The notes below the pieces were generated by a model, which worked only from the letters and a program-made list of their open reading frames with translations, had not been told where the DNA came from and searched no databases. From positions 2,580,501 through 2,644,500 of the forward strand of contig NZ_CP069811.1 of NCBI RefSeq assembly GCF_016894385.1: a stretch of 64,000 nucleotides of DNA, written 5' to 3'. Origin of the DNA: Cupriavidus oxalaticus (GTDB taxonomy: Bacteria > Pseudomonadota > Gammaproteobacteria > Burkholderiales > Burkholderiaceae). Below are positions 1-9,914 of the stretch, one piece after another. Each line of letters begins with the position of its first letter. Position 1 is the first letter of the stretch. Both the position numbers and the translations under genes were made by a program.

Positions 1-726
1 GACCTGCTGGCCGCGGTTGTTCTGCGTCAGTCCCTGCGTGCCGCAATAGCTGGCGCGCAGTCCGGCCAGTTCCACCTGGCCGACGCTATAGGTCTGGGGC
101 GCGTCCAGATCCCGCTCGACCACGATGCCGTGGGCTTCGACCACGGCGTCGGGCATGGCTTCAAGCGCTTCCTCCAGCGCGCGCTCGCTGTCGACCACGC
201 ACTGGCCCAGCCCGCCGATGCCGCATGGCTCCTTCAGCCGCACCGGGCCCAGTGCCAGCAGGCGCTTGCCCGCGGTGCGCGCATCGGCGAGGGTGAACGC
301 AGTGAAGCCCGGCAGCGTCGCGCCGACCACGCGCTGCACGAAGGCCTCGCTCCATCCTTCGGGAGCGGCCGCGCCCGGCGCGACCAGCCCGTGCGTGATC
401 GCCTTGGTGGCGACGAACGCGTACGGCACCACGCCGCCGAACAGGTCGCCCTCCGCATGCACGCCGAGGCGCGCGGCAAGGTCCTGCCCGACCAGCGTCT
501 GCGCGGGCACCAGGTACGGCCGCGGCTGGCCCGGCGCGGCATCATCGTAGGCTCCGGCATAGCCGATGCCTGCGATCTCGGCCACCTTGCGCGCGATATT
601 GGCCATGGTGGTGCCAAGGTGGCTGTCCGGCTGCCCCAGCGAATCGCAGCCGTACACCATGACCGCGCGGGGCGCGGCGGCCGGCCCCATCTGCTTGCGC
701 TTGCTTGCCTTGTTTGGATCGGACAC
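1..726 (-). CDS. DUF3182 family protein (3' end beyond window)
   Basis: 242 codons are visible and the C-terminus lies off the left edge. The chosen GTG start has AAGGAG seven bases upstream. The protein contains the stretches GGVVPYAFVATKAITH and TYSVGQVELAGLRASYCGTQ, which I recognise from DUF3182 proteins of Burkholderiales and Pseudomonas. That family is thought to have an ATP-grasp-like fold, but no substrate is established. No signal peptide or membrane segment is visible in this part. The gene is the last of a minus-strand pair with the iron-permease-family gene. Family assignment is from memory of the motif set; function is unknown. Confidence 0.7.
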   Translation of the reverse strand, partial: MSDPNKASKRKQMGPAAAPRAVMVYGCDSLGQPDSHLGTTMANIARKVAEIAGIGYAGAYDDAAPGQPRPYLVPAQTLVGQDLAARLGVHAEGDLFGGVVPYAFVATKAITHGLVAPGAAAPEGWSEAFVQRVVGATLPGFTAFTLADARTAGKRLLALGPVRLKEPCGIGGLGQCVVDSERALEEALEAMPDAVVEAHGIVVERDLDAPQTYSVGQVELAGLRASYCGTQGLTQNNRGQQV

Positions 727-810
727 GGGGTGGCTCCTTGCTCGATGACCTGCTGGCGCGACAAGTTGACGGTTACCGCGACCTTGGGCGCCGCGGCCCG
801 GTGGTGCGGC

Positions 811-1383
811 TTATGGACTGGCGCCGGCGGCGGCACGCGCATCGGCGCCGCTGCCGCCGTCCTCGGGGCGGTACTTCCGCGAGGCACGCGCGTGCTGCTT
901 GGCCGCGTGGTTTTCGCGCGCCTCGTCCAGCGAATGGCTCATCTTGACGCCGTCTTCCTTGTCGGCGAGTTCGGCCAGGTGGCGGTAGAAGGTCACCAGC
1001 TGGCGCAGCTCTTCCTCGTCGAGGTCTTCGATCGAAACCAGCATGTTGCTGGCTTCGCGGTGCGAGGCCAGCAGCTCGTTGAGCTTGAGGTGGACCGCCA
1101 CGGCATCCTTGTTCTGGCTCTGCTGGATCAGGAACACCATCAGGAAGGTGACGATGGTGGTGCCGGTGTTGATCACCAGCTGCCAGGTCTCGGAGAACCC
1201 GAACATGGGCCCGGTGATGGCCCAGGCGGCCACCACGCCGAGCGCGAGCACGAATGCAGCAGGGGAGCCGGCATGGCGCGTGGCACCGCCCGCGAAGCGG
1301 TCAAACGCGTGGCATATGCCGGCACGCTTGCCGGACGGTGGCGGAGGATTGAAGCCCGGCAGGATCGGGCTGGACTTGCTCAT
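811..1383 (-). CDS. low-affinity iron permease family membrane protein
   Basis: 190 residues from the ATG with GAGGAG seven bases upstream; a start seven codons earlier lacks such a site. Two hydrophobic segments are visible, roughly residues 42-63 (AAFVLALGVVAAWAITGP) and 71-91 (VINTGTTIVTFLMVFLIQQ), followed by the family signature SQNKDAVAVHLKLNELL and an acidic/basic cytoplasmic tail. This matches the Pfam Iron_permease family, named after yeast Fet4. In bacteria the members are short two-helix proteins and iron transport has rarely been shown, so the name is a family label. The gene diverges from the BON gene across about 180 bases. Confidence 0.8.
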   Translation of the reverse strand: MSKSSPILPGFNPPPPSGKRAGICHAFDRFAGGATRHAGSPAAFVLALGVVAAWAITGPMFGFSETWQLVINTGTTIVTFLMVFLIQQSQNKDAVAVHLKLNELLASHREASNMLVSIEDLDEEELRQLVTFYRHLAELADKEDGVKMSHSLDEARENHAAKQHARASRKYRPEDGGSGADARAAAGASP

Positions 1384-1566
1384 CGTTGCGCTCCTCGATT
1401 GCACTTGCCCCTTCGCGCCGTGCGCCGGCGCGGCGGCATGCTGATTTCATTGTATGGAGAGCATGGGGCCGGCGTGCAGCGGGCGCAGTCCTACAACGCG
1501 CGCGGCACTTGCCCGCGGGAATGCTTCTTGCGCCGGACATGGTTTTCCTGTCGAGGAGCCGACGAG

Positions 1567-1941
1567 ATGAAACAGAATGCCCCTTCCCCCTCCACGCCCC
1601 CCTCCACGCCCCCCACCACGCGCCCCACCGCCGCCGACGACGAAGCCCTGCGCGTGGCGGTGCGCGCCGAGATCGCCGCGGCATTCGACGGCCGCTTTCC
1701 CGACGGCGTGACGCTCGAAGTCGCGGATCGCCGGGTCACCGTGCGAGGCTGCGTCGAGGATGTCGACACCGCGCAGCGCATCGAGAAGGCCGCGGCCGTC
1801 AGCGCCGGCGTGCTCGGCGTGCACAACGCGCTGTCGCTGCGCCACGAACCCCCACCGGAGGCACCGGCGCAGCCCGAAGACAGCGGCATGCAAGCCGACC
1901 CGTCGCAGCGCCCGTACGGACAGATCAACCACAAGGTCTGA
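1567..1941 (+). CDS. BON-domain protein
   Basis: 124 residues from an ATG with GAGGAG about eight bases upstream; the long in-frame extension upstream is antisense to other genes. After a Pro/Thr/Ser-rich N-terminus (residues 1-22) comes one BON domain (about 27-95) with the pattern VTLEVADRRVTVRGCVEDV and a following helix pair. BON domains are found in envelope and osmotic-stress proteins such as OsmY and are thought to bind phospholipid. No signal peptide is visible, so this copy is probably cytoplasmic or peripheral. It sits with other small stress-type proteins (PRC-barrel, glycine-zipper). Confidence 0.75.
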   Translation: MKQNAPSPSTPPSTPPTTRPTAADDEALRVAVRAEIAAAFDGRFPDGVTLEVADRRVTVRGCVEDVDTAQRIEKAAAVSAGVLGVHNALSLRHEPPPEAPAQPEDSGMQADPSQRPYGQINHKV

Positions 1942-1947
1942 CTCCAC

Positions 1948-1979
1948 GCAAAATAGAAGCGCCGGATCAGATCCGGCGC
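1948..1979 (-). terminator. terminator of the PRC-barrel gene
   Basis: A perfect 9-bp stem (GCGCCGGAT / ATCCGGCGC) with a 3-base loop. Read on the minus strand it is followed by TTCTATTTTG, so it best serves the minus-strand gene ending at 2021. It may also stop the plus-strand BON transcript. Confidence 0.65.
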
Positions 1980-2020
1980 CTCGTTCATCGCTCACTGGCC
2001 CACAGCGCCGTCTCCCCGGG

Positions 2021-2479
2021 TCACGCCCATGGATCGTAGCGGTCCGCTTCCCAATACGGCGAAATGCCGTAGTACTGGTGAATGCTGGTGGCCCACTGCG
2101 AATCGGCCATGCTCGGCCAGTGGTCCTTGTCAAACCCGGGCGCGGCCTTGAGCCGGTCTTTCTCGACGCCGAGCACGAAGCACTTGCGGCGCGTGTCCAG
2201 CGTCAGCGCGGACCACGGCAACGCAAACAGCTTCTCGCCGATGCCGAGGAAGCCGCCCATCGCCAGCACCGCATACGCGACCCGGCCGCCCAGGACATCG
2301 ATCATGATGTGGTCGATGGTGCCGATGTCGTCGCCCGCCGGGTCGACCACCTTGTTGCCCTCGAGCGTATCGGCGGCCATCACGAACGGGCCGGGGCCCG
2401 GGGAATTGCGGTCGATGCCGCCGACGATCGATGCGCCGCGCGGCTGCTCGCCAGGGGATTCAGGTTGGACTGGGGTCAT
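2021..2479 (-). CDS. PRC-barrel domain protein
   Basis: 152 residues. A GTG two codons upstream overlaps the GGAGG, so the ATG spaced five bases from GGAGG is the better start. A PRC-barrel beta fold spans about residues 34-105: ADTLEGNKVVDPAGDDIGTI, then IMIDVLGGRVAYAVLAMGG, then FALPWSALTLD. The C-terminal tail is aromatic-rich (YYGISPYWEADRYDPWA). PRC-barrel proteins occur as free-standing proteins linked to envelope or stress responses and as RNA-processing or photosynthetic modules; no partner can be named here. It lies downstream of the glycine-zipper gene on the same strand and may share its transcript. Confidence 0.8.
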   Translation of the reverse strand: MTPVQPESPGEQPRGASIVGGIDRNSPGPGPFVMAADTLEGNKVVDPAGDDIGTIDHIMIDVLGGRVAYAVLAMGGFLGIGEKLFALPWSALTLDTRRKCFVLGVEKDRLKAAPGFDKDHWPSMADSQWATSIHQYYGISPYWEADRYDPWA

Positions 2480-2510
2480 GGACACCTCCGTTTCGGGTTG
2501 GCTGCAACAA

Positions 2511-2550
2511 GTCGCTGCAGAAGGTCTGCTGCAGAAGGTCGCTGCAGAAA
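2511..2550. repeat. short tandem repeat with three CTGCAG cores
   Basis: Three near-identical 13-14 base units (GTCGCTGCAGAAG, GTCTGCTGCAGAAG, GTCGCTGCAGAAA) fill the gap between the glycine-zipper stop codon and the PRC-barrel start. Each unit contains the palindrome CTGCAG. Confidence 0.75.
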
Positions 2551-2551
2551 G

Positions 2552-3157
2552 TCATTCCGTGCGGGGCCGGCTGCCCTGTGCCTGGCGGCGCGCGTCTGCC
2601 GGCACCGGCGGCACCAGCGGGTCGAAATCCACCCAGCGGCCGTCGACCCATTGCCCGTCGGCCCGCTCCACGTCCTTGGCGCCTTCCCGGCGCAGCAGGT
2701 CCGCGACCGCGGCGGTATCGCCGCCGGGAACGTGCGCGGCCAGCAGCACGCCGGCGTTGCGCACCGGCGGCTGGCCGGTCACCGGGTTGCGACGCCCATC
2801 GCGCGCCAGCGCCAGTGCGCCCGCGAGCGAGCCGAGGTACGCGCCCAGGCCCACGGCAAATACCAGCACCAGGATCGACACCGGCGGCACGGCGGACAGC
2901 GCCGCCACCAGCATCGCGCCCACGGCAGCGCCGGCCGCGGCGCCGATCACCACGCCGGCAATGGCACCGGCGCCGGACTTGCGCGCGCCGGCATCGACCG
3001 CGTGGTCTCCGCCCACCGGGTAAGCGGCGTGCTGCCCGGGCGGGTTGACATAGAACAGGCTGAGGTCCTGGTCCGCGAAGCCACGCGCCTTGAGGCGGCT
3101 GGCGACGGATTCGGCGGTACTGAAGCTGTCGAATCGACCTGCGACGATGGCGGTCAT
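2552..3157 (-). CDS. glycine-zipper-type membrane protein, unknown function
   Basis: 201 residues from an ATG with AAGGGAG five bases upstream. The N-terminal 45 residues look like a small alpha/beta domain (AGRFDSFSTAESVASRLKARG), as in some general-stress proteins. Residues 57-115 are a Gly/Ala-rich hydrophobic hairpin with small-residue spacing (GAIAGVVIGAAAGAAVGAML) and a second segment VSILVLVFAVGLGAYLG. The C-terminal part returns to a soluble fold (VLLAAHVPGGDTAAVADLLR, then GAKDVERADG). It is probably an inner-membrane stress protein. I do not recognise a named family. Confidence 0.6.
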   Translation of the reverse strand: MTAIVAGRFDSFSTAESVASRLKARGFADQDLSLFYVNPPGQHAAYPVGGDHAVDAGARKSGAGAIAGVVIGAAAGAAVGAMLVAALSAVPPVSILVLVFAVGLGAYLGSLAGALALARDGRRNPVTGQPPVRNAGVLLAAHVPGGDTAAVADLLRREGAKDVERADGQWVDGRWVDFDPLVPPVPADARRQAQGSRPRTE

Positions 3158-3200
3158 GCTGGCTCCCTTTCTTGTTGATCGGAATCGCCCACCGGCTACG

Positions 3201-3977
<777 letters not shown>

Positions 3978-4811
3978 TCACGCCATACGTGGCTGGCGCA
4001 GAAACCTGACGGCGATGCAGACGCTGATCCTGTCCTCGTCGCAGCCGTCGCTTTCGGCGCTGAGCACCGCGCCATGCATCTCGACCATGCGCCGCGTGAG
4101 CAGCAGCGCGGTGCTCTGCCGTGCCGGCGTGGCACCGTCGGCCGCGGCGCGGCGGCCGAAGAAGTCGGTCAGCGCCGCCAGCCGGCTGGCACTGCGCTGG
4201 TGGTCCAGCGGCGGGCTCTCGGTGATGCGCAGCTTCACGTGGGCAGGCTCGCCGAACAGATGCATGGCCACCGAGCCGCCCGCCGGCGCGCGCCAGATGC
4301 AATGCACCAGCAGGTGCCGCAGCAACGGGACGAGGCGGTTCGCATCGCCGTCGATGCCATACGCGCCATCCCCCGCGCCGTCGGTGGTGACGGGGGCCAG
4401 CAGCACCCCTCGCGCCTCGGCGGCCGGACGGCGGTCGGCAATGGCCTGCGCGGCGGCGTCGAGCAGGTCGATGCGTTGCCAGCTCGGCGGGCGCTCGTCG
4501 GCCAGCAGTCGCACCGATTCCTCCATTTCCTCGATCAGCGCCAGCTGCTGCCGGGCGCCGGCGCGAATCCCGTCGAGCGCGCGCTGCGCCGGGGCCGGCG
4601 CCGTATCGAAGGCGCGGTCCAGCACGTAGGCCCAGCTCTGGATGGCATTGAGCGATGAACGCAGGTCATGGGCCGATTGCTCGATCAGCGTGCTGACTTC
4701 CTGCACCGCGCGCACCACCGCCGCGTCGGCGGAGCCCGCGCCCGCGGCCACCTCCTTGGAATGATCGTCAGAAACGTCCGGCTGGCTGGACGGCGGCTGC
4801 GGTTGCGTCAT
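3978..4811 (-). CDS. degenerate sensor histidine kinase-like protein
   Basis: 277 residues. A dimerisation/phospho-acceptor helix is recognisable with its histidine (SAHDLRSSLNAIQSWAYVLD). The ATP-binding half is poor: the N-box reads LLRHLLVHCIW instead of LxNLLxNAxK, and no DxGxG box is visible after LRITESPPLD. It lies 104 bases downstream of the NtrC-type regulator on the same strand and probably shares its transcript. It could be a phosphatase, an anti-kinase or a phosphotransfer partner rather than an active kinase. The ATG used has no clear ribosome-binding site. No membrane segment is seen, so it is cytosolic. Confidence 0.6.
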   Translation of the reverse strand: MTQPQPPSSQPDVSDDHSKEVAAGAGSADAAVVRAVQEVSTLIEQSAHDLRSSLNAIQSWAYVLDRAFDTAPAPAQRALDGIRAGARQQLALIEEMEESVRLLADERPPSWQRIDLLDAAAQAIADRRPAAEARGVLLAPVTTDGAGDGAYGIDGDANRLVPLLRHLLVHCIWRAPAGGSVAMHLFGEPAHVKLRITESPPLDHQRSASRLAALTDFFGRRAAADGATPARQSTALLLTRRMVEMHGAVLSAESDGCDEDRISVCIAVRFLRQPRMA

Positions 4812-4915
4812 GGTCGGATTGGCGTCTGGTCGGCCAGGTTGTCTGCCTGGCCTGGAAGCAAGAAACGTGCTGCGCGCAGCGCCGGGAGGCCAGCCCGCAT
4901 GGCATCCCAGGCCAG

Positions 4916-6316
4916 TCAACCGGTCGCCGACGATCCCGTGTCATTGCGCGAGGCGCGCAGCCACTCGGGCAGCTCCCCGCGGGCGGCATAATCTTCCAGC
5001 CGGTTGTACAAAGTCTTCAGGCTGATACCAAGGATCTCGGCGGCGTGCTTCTTGACGCCGGCGCACTGCTCCAGCGTGGCGAAGATCAGCTGGCGGTCGG
5101 CGTCGGCCAGCGACATGCCTACCGGCACCGACACCACCGCCGCGCCGGGGGCCTGCGTGGCCGCCACCTGCAGCGGCACCTGCACCTCGGTGATGAGGTC
5201 CTCGTCGGCCATGATAAAGGCGCGCTGCACAAAATTGCGCAGCTCGCGCACATTGCCCGGCCAGGCATGCAGGCGCAGGCTGTCGAGCACGCTGGGGGCG
5301 AAGCGCCGCTGCGTGCCCTGCTCGCCGTTGAGCTGGTCCAGCATCAGGTTGGCGATCTGGATCACGTCGTCGCCGCGCGCGCGCAGCGGCGGCAGCTCCA
5401 CCGGGAACACGTTGAGGCGGTGGAACAGGTCGGCGCGCAGCTTGCCGTCGGCCACGGCCTCTTCCGGGTTGCGGTTGGTGGCGGCCAGCACGCGCACGTC
5501 GGCATGGCATTCGCGGTTGGTGCCCACGCGCATGAAGGTGCCGGTCTCCAGCACGCGCAGCAGCTTGACCTGCAGCTCGGCCGGCATCTCGGTGATTTCG
5601 TCGAGGAACAGCGTGCCGCCGTCGGCGCGCTCGAAGTAGCCCTTGTGCTGGCGGTCGGCGCCGGTAAAGCTGCCGCGCTCGTGGCCGAACATCTCGCTCT
5701 CGATCAGCGTGGGCGAGATCGCGCCGCAATTGACCGCAAGGAAGGGCTGGCGGCGCCGCGACGACAGCTCGTGCACGGTCTGCGCGGCCAGCTCCTTGCC
5801 GGTGCCGCTTTCGCCGATCAGCAGCACCGTGGCCTCGGTGGGCGCCACGCGCGCGAGCTGGTCATAGACCGCCTGCATCACCTCCGAGCTGCCCATCAGG
5901 CGGCCAAAGCGGCCGTAGCGGCGCAGTTCGCCGCGCAGCGAATGGATTTCGGCGCGCAGCTCGCCGGTGGTGGCCAGGCGCTTGAGCACGGTCTGCAGCC
6001 GCGCCACGTTGATCGGCTTGACCAGGTAGTCGGTAGCGCCGGCGCGCAGTGCGTCGACCGCGCTTTCGACGCTGGCATAGCCGGTGGTCAGGATCACTTC
6101 GACGCCGGAGGCGCCGACCTCGTCGAACAGCTCCATGCCATTGCCGTCGGGCAGGCGCAGGTCGGCAACGATCGCGTCGGGCATGTGCCAGCCGAACTGC
6201 AGCCGGGCTTCGCGCAGGCTGCCGGCGGTGGCGGAAGTGAAGCCTTCCATGGCCACGATCTCCGCCAGCGCGGCACATGCGTTTTCATCGTCATCGACAA
6301 TCAGGATGTGGGGCAT
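4916..6316 (-). CDS. sigma-54-dependent response regulator, NtrC family
   Basis: 466 residues with three domains. The receiver (1-120) has acidic pocket VDDDE, phospho-acceptor Asp in [10 protein letters not shown] and Lys in YLVKPI. The AAA+ sigma-54 domain has Walker A GESGTGKE and Walker B GGTLFLDE. The C-terminal Fis-type helix-turn-helix contains [17 protein letters not shown]. The sigma-54 contact loop reads GSFTGA instead of GAFTGA. It should activate a sigma-54 promoter when phosphorylated. The degenerate kinase downstream is its genetic neighbour, and another sigma-54 activator diverges from it across 365 bases. The target genes are not evident. Confidence 0.9.
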   Translation of the reverse strand: MPHILIVDDDENACAALAEIVAMEGFTSATAGSLREARLQFGWHMPDAIVADLRLPDGNGMELFDEVGASGVEVILTTGYASVESAVDALRAGATDYLVKPINVARLQTVLKRLATTGELRAEIHSLRGELRRYGRFGRLMGSSEVMQAVYDQLARVAPTEATVLLIGESGTGKELAAQTVHELSSRRRQPFLAVNCGAISPTLIESEMFGHERGSFTGADRQHKGYFERADGGTLFLDEITEMPAELQVKLLRVLETGTFMRVGTNRECHADVRVLAATNRNPEEAVADGKLRADLFHRLNVFPVELPPLRARGDDVIQIANLMLDQLNGEQGTQRRFAPSVLDSLRLHAWPGNVRELRNFVQRAFIMADEDLITEVQVPLQVAATQAPGAAVVSVPVGMSLADADRQLIFATLEQCAGVKKHAAEILGISLKTLYNRLEDYAARGELPEWLRASRNDTGSSATG

Positions 6317-6681
6317 ACGATCCGTCAGTGAGACTTAATGGAAACTTCTGCGGAACCGGCAAAAATGCCTGCCTGCTTTCCCGCCCCGCGCCCGCCCGGC
6401 ACCAGGTGCCGCAGCCGCCGCCGCGCGCCATGCGAAGCGCGGCAGGCAGGCATTCCGGGCATTTCAGGACAGGGGCGGCACGGTTCCGACTGCATACTGC
6501 CAGTCCACTGCGTAATGCAAGTCTAAGCGCGGCCTGGCGCCGTGGTTGCCGGTGTCTGTCTGACACCGCTGTCGGACCTTTCCGCGCAGGACCGCGCGGC
6601 TATGGCAAGGCCCTGTGGCAAAGGCTAGCATAGGAACTTCCCACCCCCACACGACAAGCTCGCCAGGCCCTGACTTCGATC
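6317..6681. other. divergent intergenic region between two sigma-54 activators
   Basis: No gene is seen in these 365 bases. It must hold promoters for both flanking regulators. The only recognisable element is the sigma-54-like site listed separately. Confidence 0.6.
6535..6550 (+). promoter_or_regulatory. candidate sigma-54 (-24/-12) promoter
   Basis: TGGCGC-N5-TTGCC keeps the invariant GG and GC dinucleotides at the correct spacing of the TGGCAC-N5-TTGCA consensus, with two mismatches. It points toward the sigma-54 activator starting at 6682. This would allow activation by the neighbouring regulator or by itself. Confidence 0.35.
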
Positions 6682-7734
6682 GTGCCAGTGACCACCACGC
6701 CTCCGCGGCGCAGCGCCGCCGTCCCCGCCTCCACCCGCCAGGCCACTCTCTCCACGGCGGGCGGGGAAGGCGCGCCGCGCCGCGCCGTGCCCTCGCAGGT
6801 CTCGCTGCTGTGGGAAAGCACCGCGCCGGCCATGCAGCGCCTGATGGCCCAGGTGGAGCGGGTGGCGCCGACCGATGTCACCATGCTGGCGGTGGGGGAA
6901 AGCGGCTCGGGCAAGGAAGTGGTGGCGCGTGCCGTGCATGAGCGCAGCGCGCGGCGCAACGGTCCCTTTATTGCCGTCAACTGCGGCGCGATCCAGCCGA
7001 CGCTGATCGAGTCGGAACTGTTCGGGCACGAGAAAGGCGGTTTTACCGGCGCGATCGAGCAGAAGGCGGGGTACTTCGAGCAGGCGCAGGGCGGCACCCT
7101 GTTCCTGGACGAAGTCACCGAAATGCCGCTCGAGATGCAGATCAAATTGTTGCGGGTTCTGGAAAGCCGCACCTTCCACCGCGTCGGCGGCGATACGCTG
7201 ATCGTCACCGACGTGCGCATCCTGGCCGCGACCAACCGCGACCCGGTCGACGCCGTGCGCACCGGCCAGCTGCGCGAAGACCTGCTGTACCGGCTGGCCG
7301 TGTTTCCGCTGCATATCCCGCCGCTGCGCGAGCGCCCGGACGATATCGTGCCGCTGGCGCGGCACTTCCTCGCCGAATACAACGCGATGGAACACAGCGA
7401 CAAGGCCTTTTCGGCCGCTTCGCTCGACCGGCTGGCGCGCTATGACTGGCCAGGCAACGTGCGCGAGCTGAAGAACGCGGTCTACCGTGCCTTTATCCTC
7501 GCCGACAAGGTGGTGGAGATCGGCAATCCCAACCTGGCCACGCAGCCGCCGCGGCCCACCACCGTGGACGGCGTGGTCAACGTGCGCGTGGGCACCACGC
7601 TGGCCGATACCCAGCGCGAGATCATCATGGCCACGCTGGCGCGCTTCGACGGCGACAAGCGCCAGGCGGCGCGCGCCCTCGGCATCAGCCTGAAGACACT
7701 GTACAACCGGCTGGACGCTTACCGGTCGCTCTGA
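6682..7734 (+). CDS. sigma-54-dependent activator without receiver domain
   Basis: 350 residues: a short low-complexity N-terminus (1-40), an AAA+ domain and a Fis-type helix-turn-helix ([17 protein letters not shown]). Walker A is GESGSGKE and Walker B is GGTLFLDE; the sigma-54 loop reads GGFTGA, a variant at the same position as in the divergent neighbour. With no receiver or PAS domain it may be constitutive or controlled by a partner, like PspF or HrpR/S. The GTG at 6682 lacks a clear ribosome-binding site, so the exact start is uncertain. Its last 16 bases overlap the convergent hybrid kinase gene. Confidence 0.85.
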   Translation: MPVTTTPPRRSAAVPASTRQATLSTAGGEGAPRRAVPSQVSLLWESTAPAMQRLMAQVERVAPTDVTMLAVGESGSGKEVVARAVHERSARRNGPFIAVNCGAIQPTLIESELFGHEKGGFTGAIEQKAGYFEQAQGGTLFLDEVTEMPLEMQIKLLRVLESRTFHRVGGDTLIVTDVRILAATNRDPVDAVRTGQLREDLLYRLAVFPLHIPPLRERPDDIVPLARHFLAEYNAMEHSDKAFSAASLDRLARYDWPGNVRELKNAVYRAFILADKVVEIGNPNLATQPPRPTTVDGVVNVRVGTTLADTQREIIMATLARFDGDKRQAARALGISLKTLYNRLDAYRSL

Positions 7735-9683
7735 GGCGGTGACGCGCCGGTGGCCGGATCGGCCAGCGCGCGCGACAGCGCGTCGATTGCCAGCGGCTTG
7801 GTCAGGTGCGCATGGAAGCCGGCCAGCTTGCTGCGCTGCTGGTCCTCCGGGGTGCCGCGCCCGGTCAGCGCCAGGAAGCGCACCTGCGCGGCGCAGGTCT
7901 GGCGCAACGCCAGCAGGACTTCATAGCCCGACATGTCGGGCATCTCCAGATCCAGCAGCACGCAGTCCGGGCGGAAGCTGCCGGCCAGCGCCAGCGCCTC
8001 GTGGCCGCCATGGGCCGCGCGCGCCTCGTGGCCGAGCATGTTCAGCAGTTCGGCCATGCTGTCGGCGGAATCGGCATTGTCGTCGACCACCAGCACGCGT
8101 CGCCGCGGCGGCGTTCCTGGCGCCGGCGCCGGCGCGGCGGCTTCGCGGCGCGGCGCGGCGGCGCGCGGCAGGATCACGGTAAAGGTGCTGCCCTGGCCCG
8201 GCCCGGCGCTGTCGGCCTGGATCGCGCCGCCGTGGGCTTCGACCACGGCCTTGGCCAGCGCCAGCCCGACGCCGAGCCCGCTGCGGCTGCCAGCCTCCGC
8301 TTCCTGCGAGAACAGGTTGAAGATCCGGTCCAGCGCCACCGGCGCCAGGCCACGGCCGGTATCGGAGACGATCGTCACCACGCGCGCCGGCTCGACCTGG
8401 ACCCGCACGCTGACGGTGCCGCCGCGCGGGGTGTACTTGGTGGCGTTGCTGAACAGGTTCAGCAGCACCTGCCCCAGCCGGTTGGCATCGGCGCGCACGT
8501 GCGGCGAAACCGCGGGCAACTCCGCCACCAGTTGCTGGCCGGCGGCATCGAGCACCGGCCGGATCGCCTCCAGGCTGTTGCTGACCACGTCGTTGTAAGA
8601 CGTCGGCGTCAGCTCCATCTTCATCTTGCCCGCGGTCACGCGGCCGACATCGAGCAGGTCGTTGACCAGCCGCTCGAGCTGGCGCAGCTGCCGGTCGATG
8701 ATCGCGGCGCAATGCCGGATGCGCGCATCGGCGTCCGGCGTCAGCGCGATCACCTCGACCGCATTGCGCACCGGCGCCAGCGGGTTGCGCAGTTCGTGCC
8801 CGAGGATGGCAAGGAAGGATTGCAGGCGCCGGTTGCCGGACTCGAGCAGCTCCAGGCGCAGTGCGTCGCTGATGTCGCGCGCGGTCCAGATCAGCCCGGC
8901 CGGACACCCCGCGGCATCGCGCACCAGCACCATGCGGGTCTGGCAGCGCACGATCGCGCCATCCTGGCGTGCCAGGCGCTCGTCGCCGGCCCACTGGCCG
9001 CAGGCGCGCGCGGCTTCGAGCGCCGCGCGGTCGCGTCCGGCCGCGGCATCCGGCCCGGCGTACAGCAGCGCCAGCGGCTTGCCGATCGCGTCAGCCGCCG
9101 CGTATCCGGTCACGGCCTGCGCGCCGACGTTCCAGCTGCGGATGGTGCCATCCAGGTCCAGTTCGCAGACCGCGGTGCCGGGCAGGTTGTCGGCCAGCAG
9201 CTGCAGGCGCGACTCCGCCAGGCTGGCGTGCTCGGATGCGGCTTCCTGCACGGTGATATCGCGGCAAGCCACCACGAACCCGCCGGCGCTCGCATGCATG
9301 ACACAGGCGGCCTGCAACTGGCTGCCGTCCCGGCGCACGCGCCAGCCCCGGTCGCGCGCGCTGCCGGCCCGCGCAGCGGCCTGCTGCCACTGCTGAGGCA
9401 ACCCGGCGGCGACATCGTCGGCGCGGTGCAGGCAGGAGAAATGGCGGCCGGCGATGTCTTCGGCGCGATGGCCGAACACGCGCCGCGCGGCGTCGGGCCA
9501 TGCCACGATCAGGCCCGCTGCATCCGTTTCGAACACCGCCACGTCCTCGACTGCATCGAGCAGGCGCCGGTATTGCTCGGTGACCTGCTCAACGACCGGC
9601 TCGCCGGCTTGCCCGGGTAGGACGTCTCCCGCCTCTGCCAGATGTGGCGCGCGGGCACCTTTTGCCGCTTGCGGCTCCGACAT
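7719..9683 (-). CDS. PAS-PAS hybrid sensor histidine kinase with C-terminal receiver
   Basis: 654 residues from the ATG at 9683. Two PAS domains (about 40-150 and 160-275) are followed by a HisKA domain with [15 protein letters not shown] (His about 296), a HATPase domain with [19 protein letters not shown] and [10 protein letters not shown], and a receiver with [10 protein letters not shown] and phospho-Asp in [10 protein letters not shown]. No membrane segment is visible, so it senses cytoplasmic signals. All catalytic motifs are intact, unlike the degenerate kinase at 3978-4811. It has no adjacent output regulator other than the sigma-54 activators, and a phosphorelay with one of them is possible. 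Confidence 0.88.
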   Translation of the reverse strand: MSEPQAAKGARAPHLAEAGDVLPGQAGEPVVEQVTEQYRRLLDAVEDVAVFETDAAGLIVAWPDAARRVFGHRAEDIAGRHFSCLHRADDVAAGLPQQWQQAAARAGSARDRGWRVRRDGSQLQAACVMHASAGGFVVACRDITVQEAASEHASLAESRLQLLADNLPGTAVCELDLDGTIRSWNVGAQAVTGYAAADAIGKPLALLYAGPDAAAGRDRAALEAARACGQWAGDERLARQDGAIVRCQTRMVLVRDAAGCPAGLIWTARDISDALRLELLESGNRRLQSFLAILGHELRNPLAPVRNAVEVIALTPDADARIRHCAAIIDRQLRQLERLVNDLLDVGRVTAGKMKMELTPTSYNDVVSNSLEAIRPVLDAAGQQLVAELPAVSPHVRADANRLGQVLLNLFSNATKYTPRGGTVSVRVQVEPARVVTIVSDTGRGLAPVALDRIFNLFSQEAEAGSRSGLGVGLALAKAVVEAHGGAIQADSAGPGQGSTFTVILPRAAAPRREAAAPAPAPGTPPRRRVLVVDDNADSADSMAELLNMLGHEARAAHGGHEALALAGSFRPDCVLLDLEMPDMSGYEVLLALRQTCAAQVRFLALTGRGTPEDQQRSKLAGFHAHLTKPLAIDALSRALADPATGASPPQSDR

Positions 9684-9914
9684 GGACAAACCCTATGTGG
9701 TAGTGAACGAACATGGCAGGCCGTTCAATAGGAACAGATGCGGGCGCCCGGCATGCCACCATGGCCGGCATGCAATGTACGCATGCGGCACGGCTAAATG
9801 CCCACCAACCGGCGGGCATCCAGATCCATGATAGGTGTTCGTGGCACCGACCGCGACCGCAGCGCCCATCACGCGGCGCGCCGGTTGCCCGTAAGGCGGG
9901 GACGGGCCGGAGGG

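Noticed and set aside
130..1941. Long plus-strand frame of 603 codons at the left end
   Set aside because: It runs antisense to the DUF3182 and iron-permease genes; only its last 124 codons, the BON protein, have a ribosome-binding site and family resemblance.
7806..9620. 604-codon plus-strand frame opposite the hybrid kinase
   Set aside because: Antisense shadow; the minus strand has intact PAS, kinase and receiver motifs.
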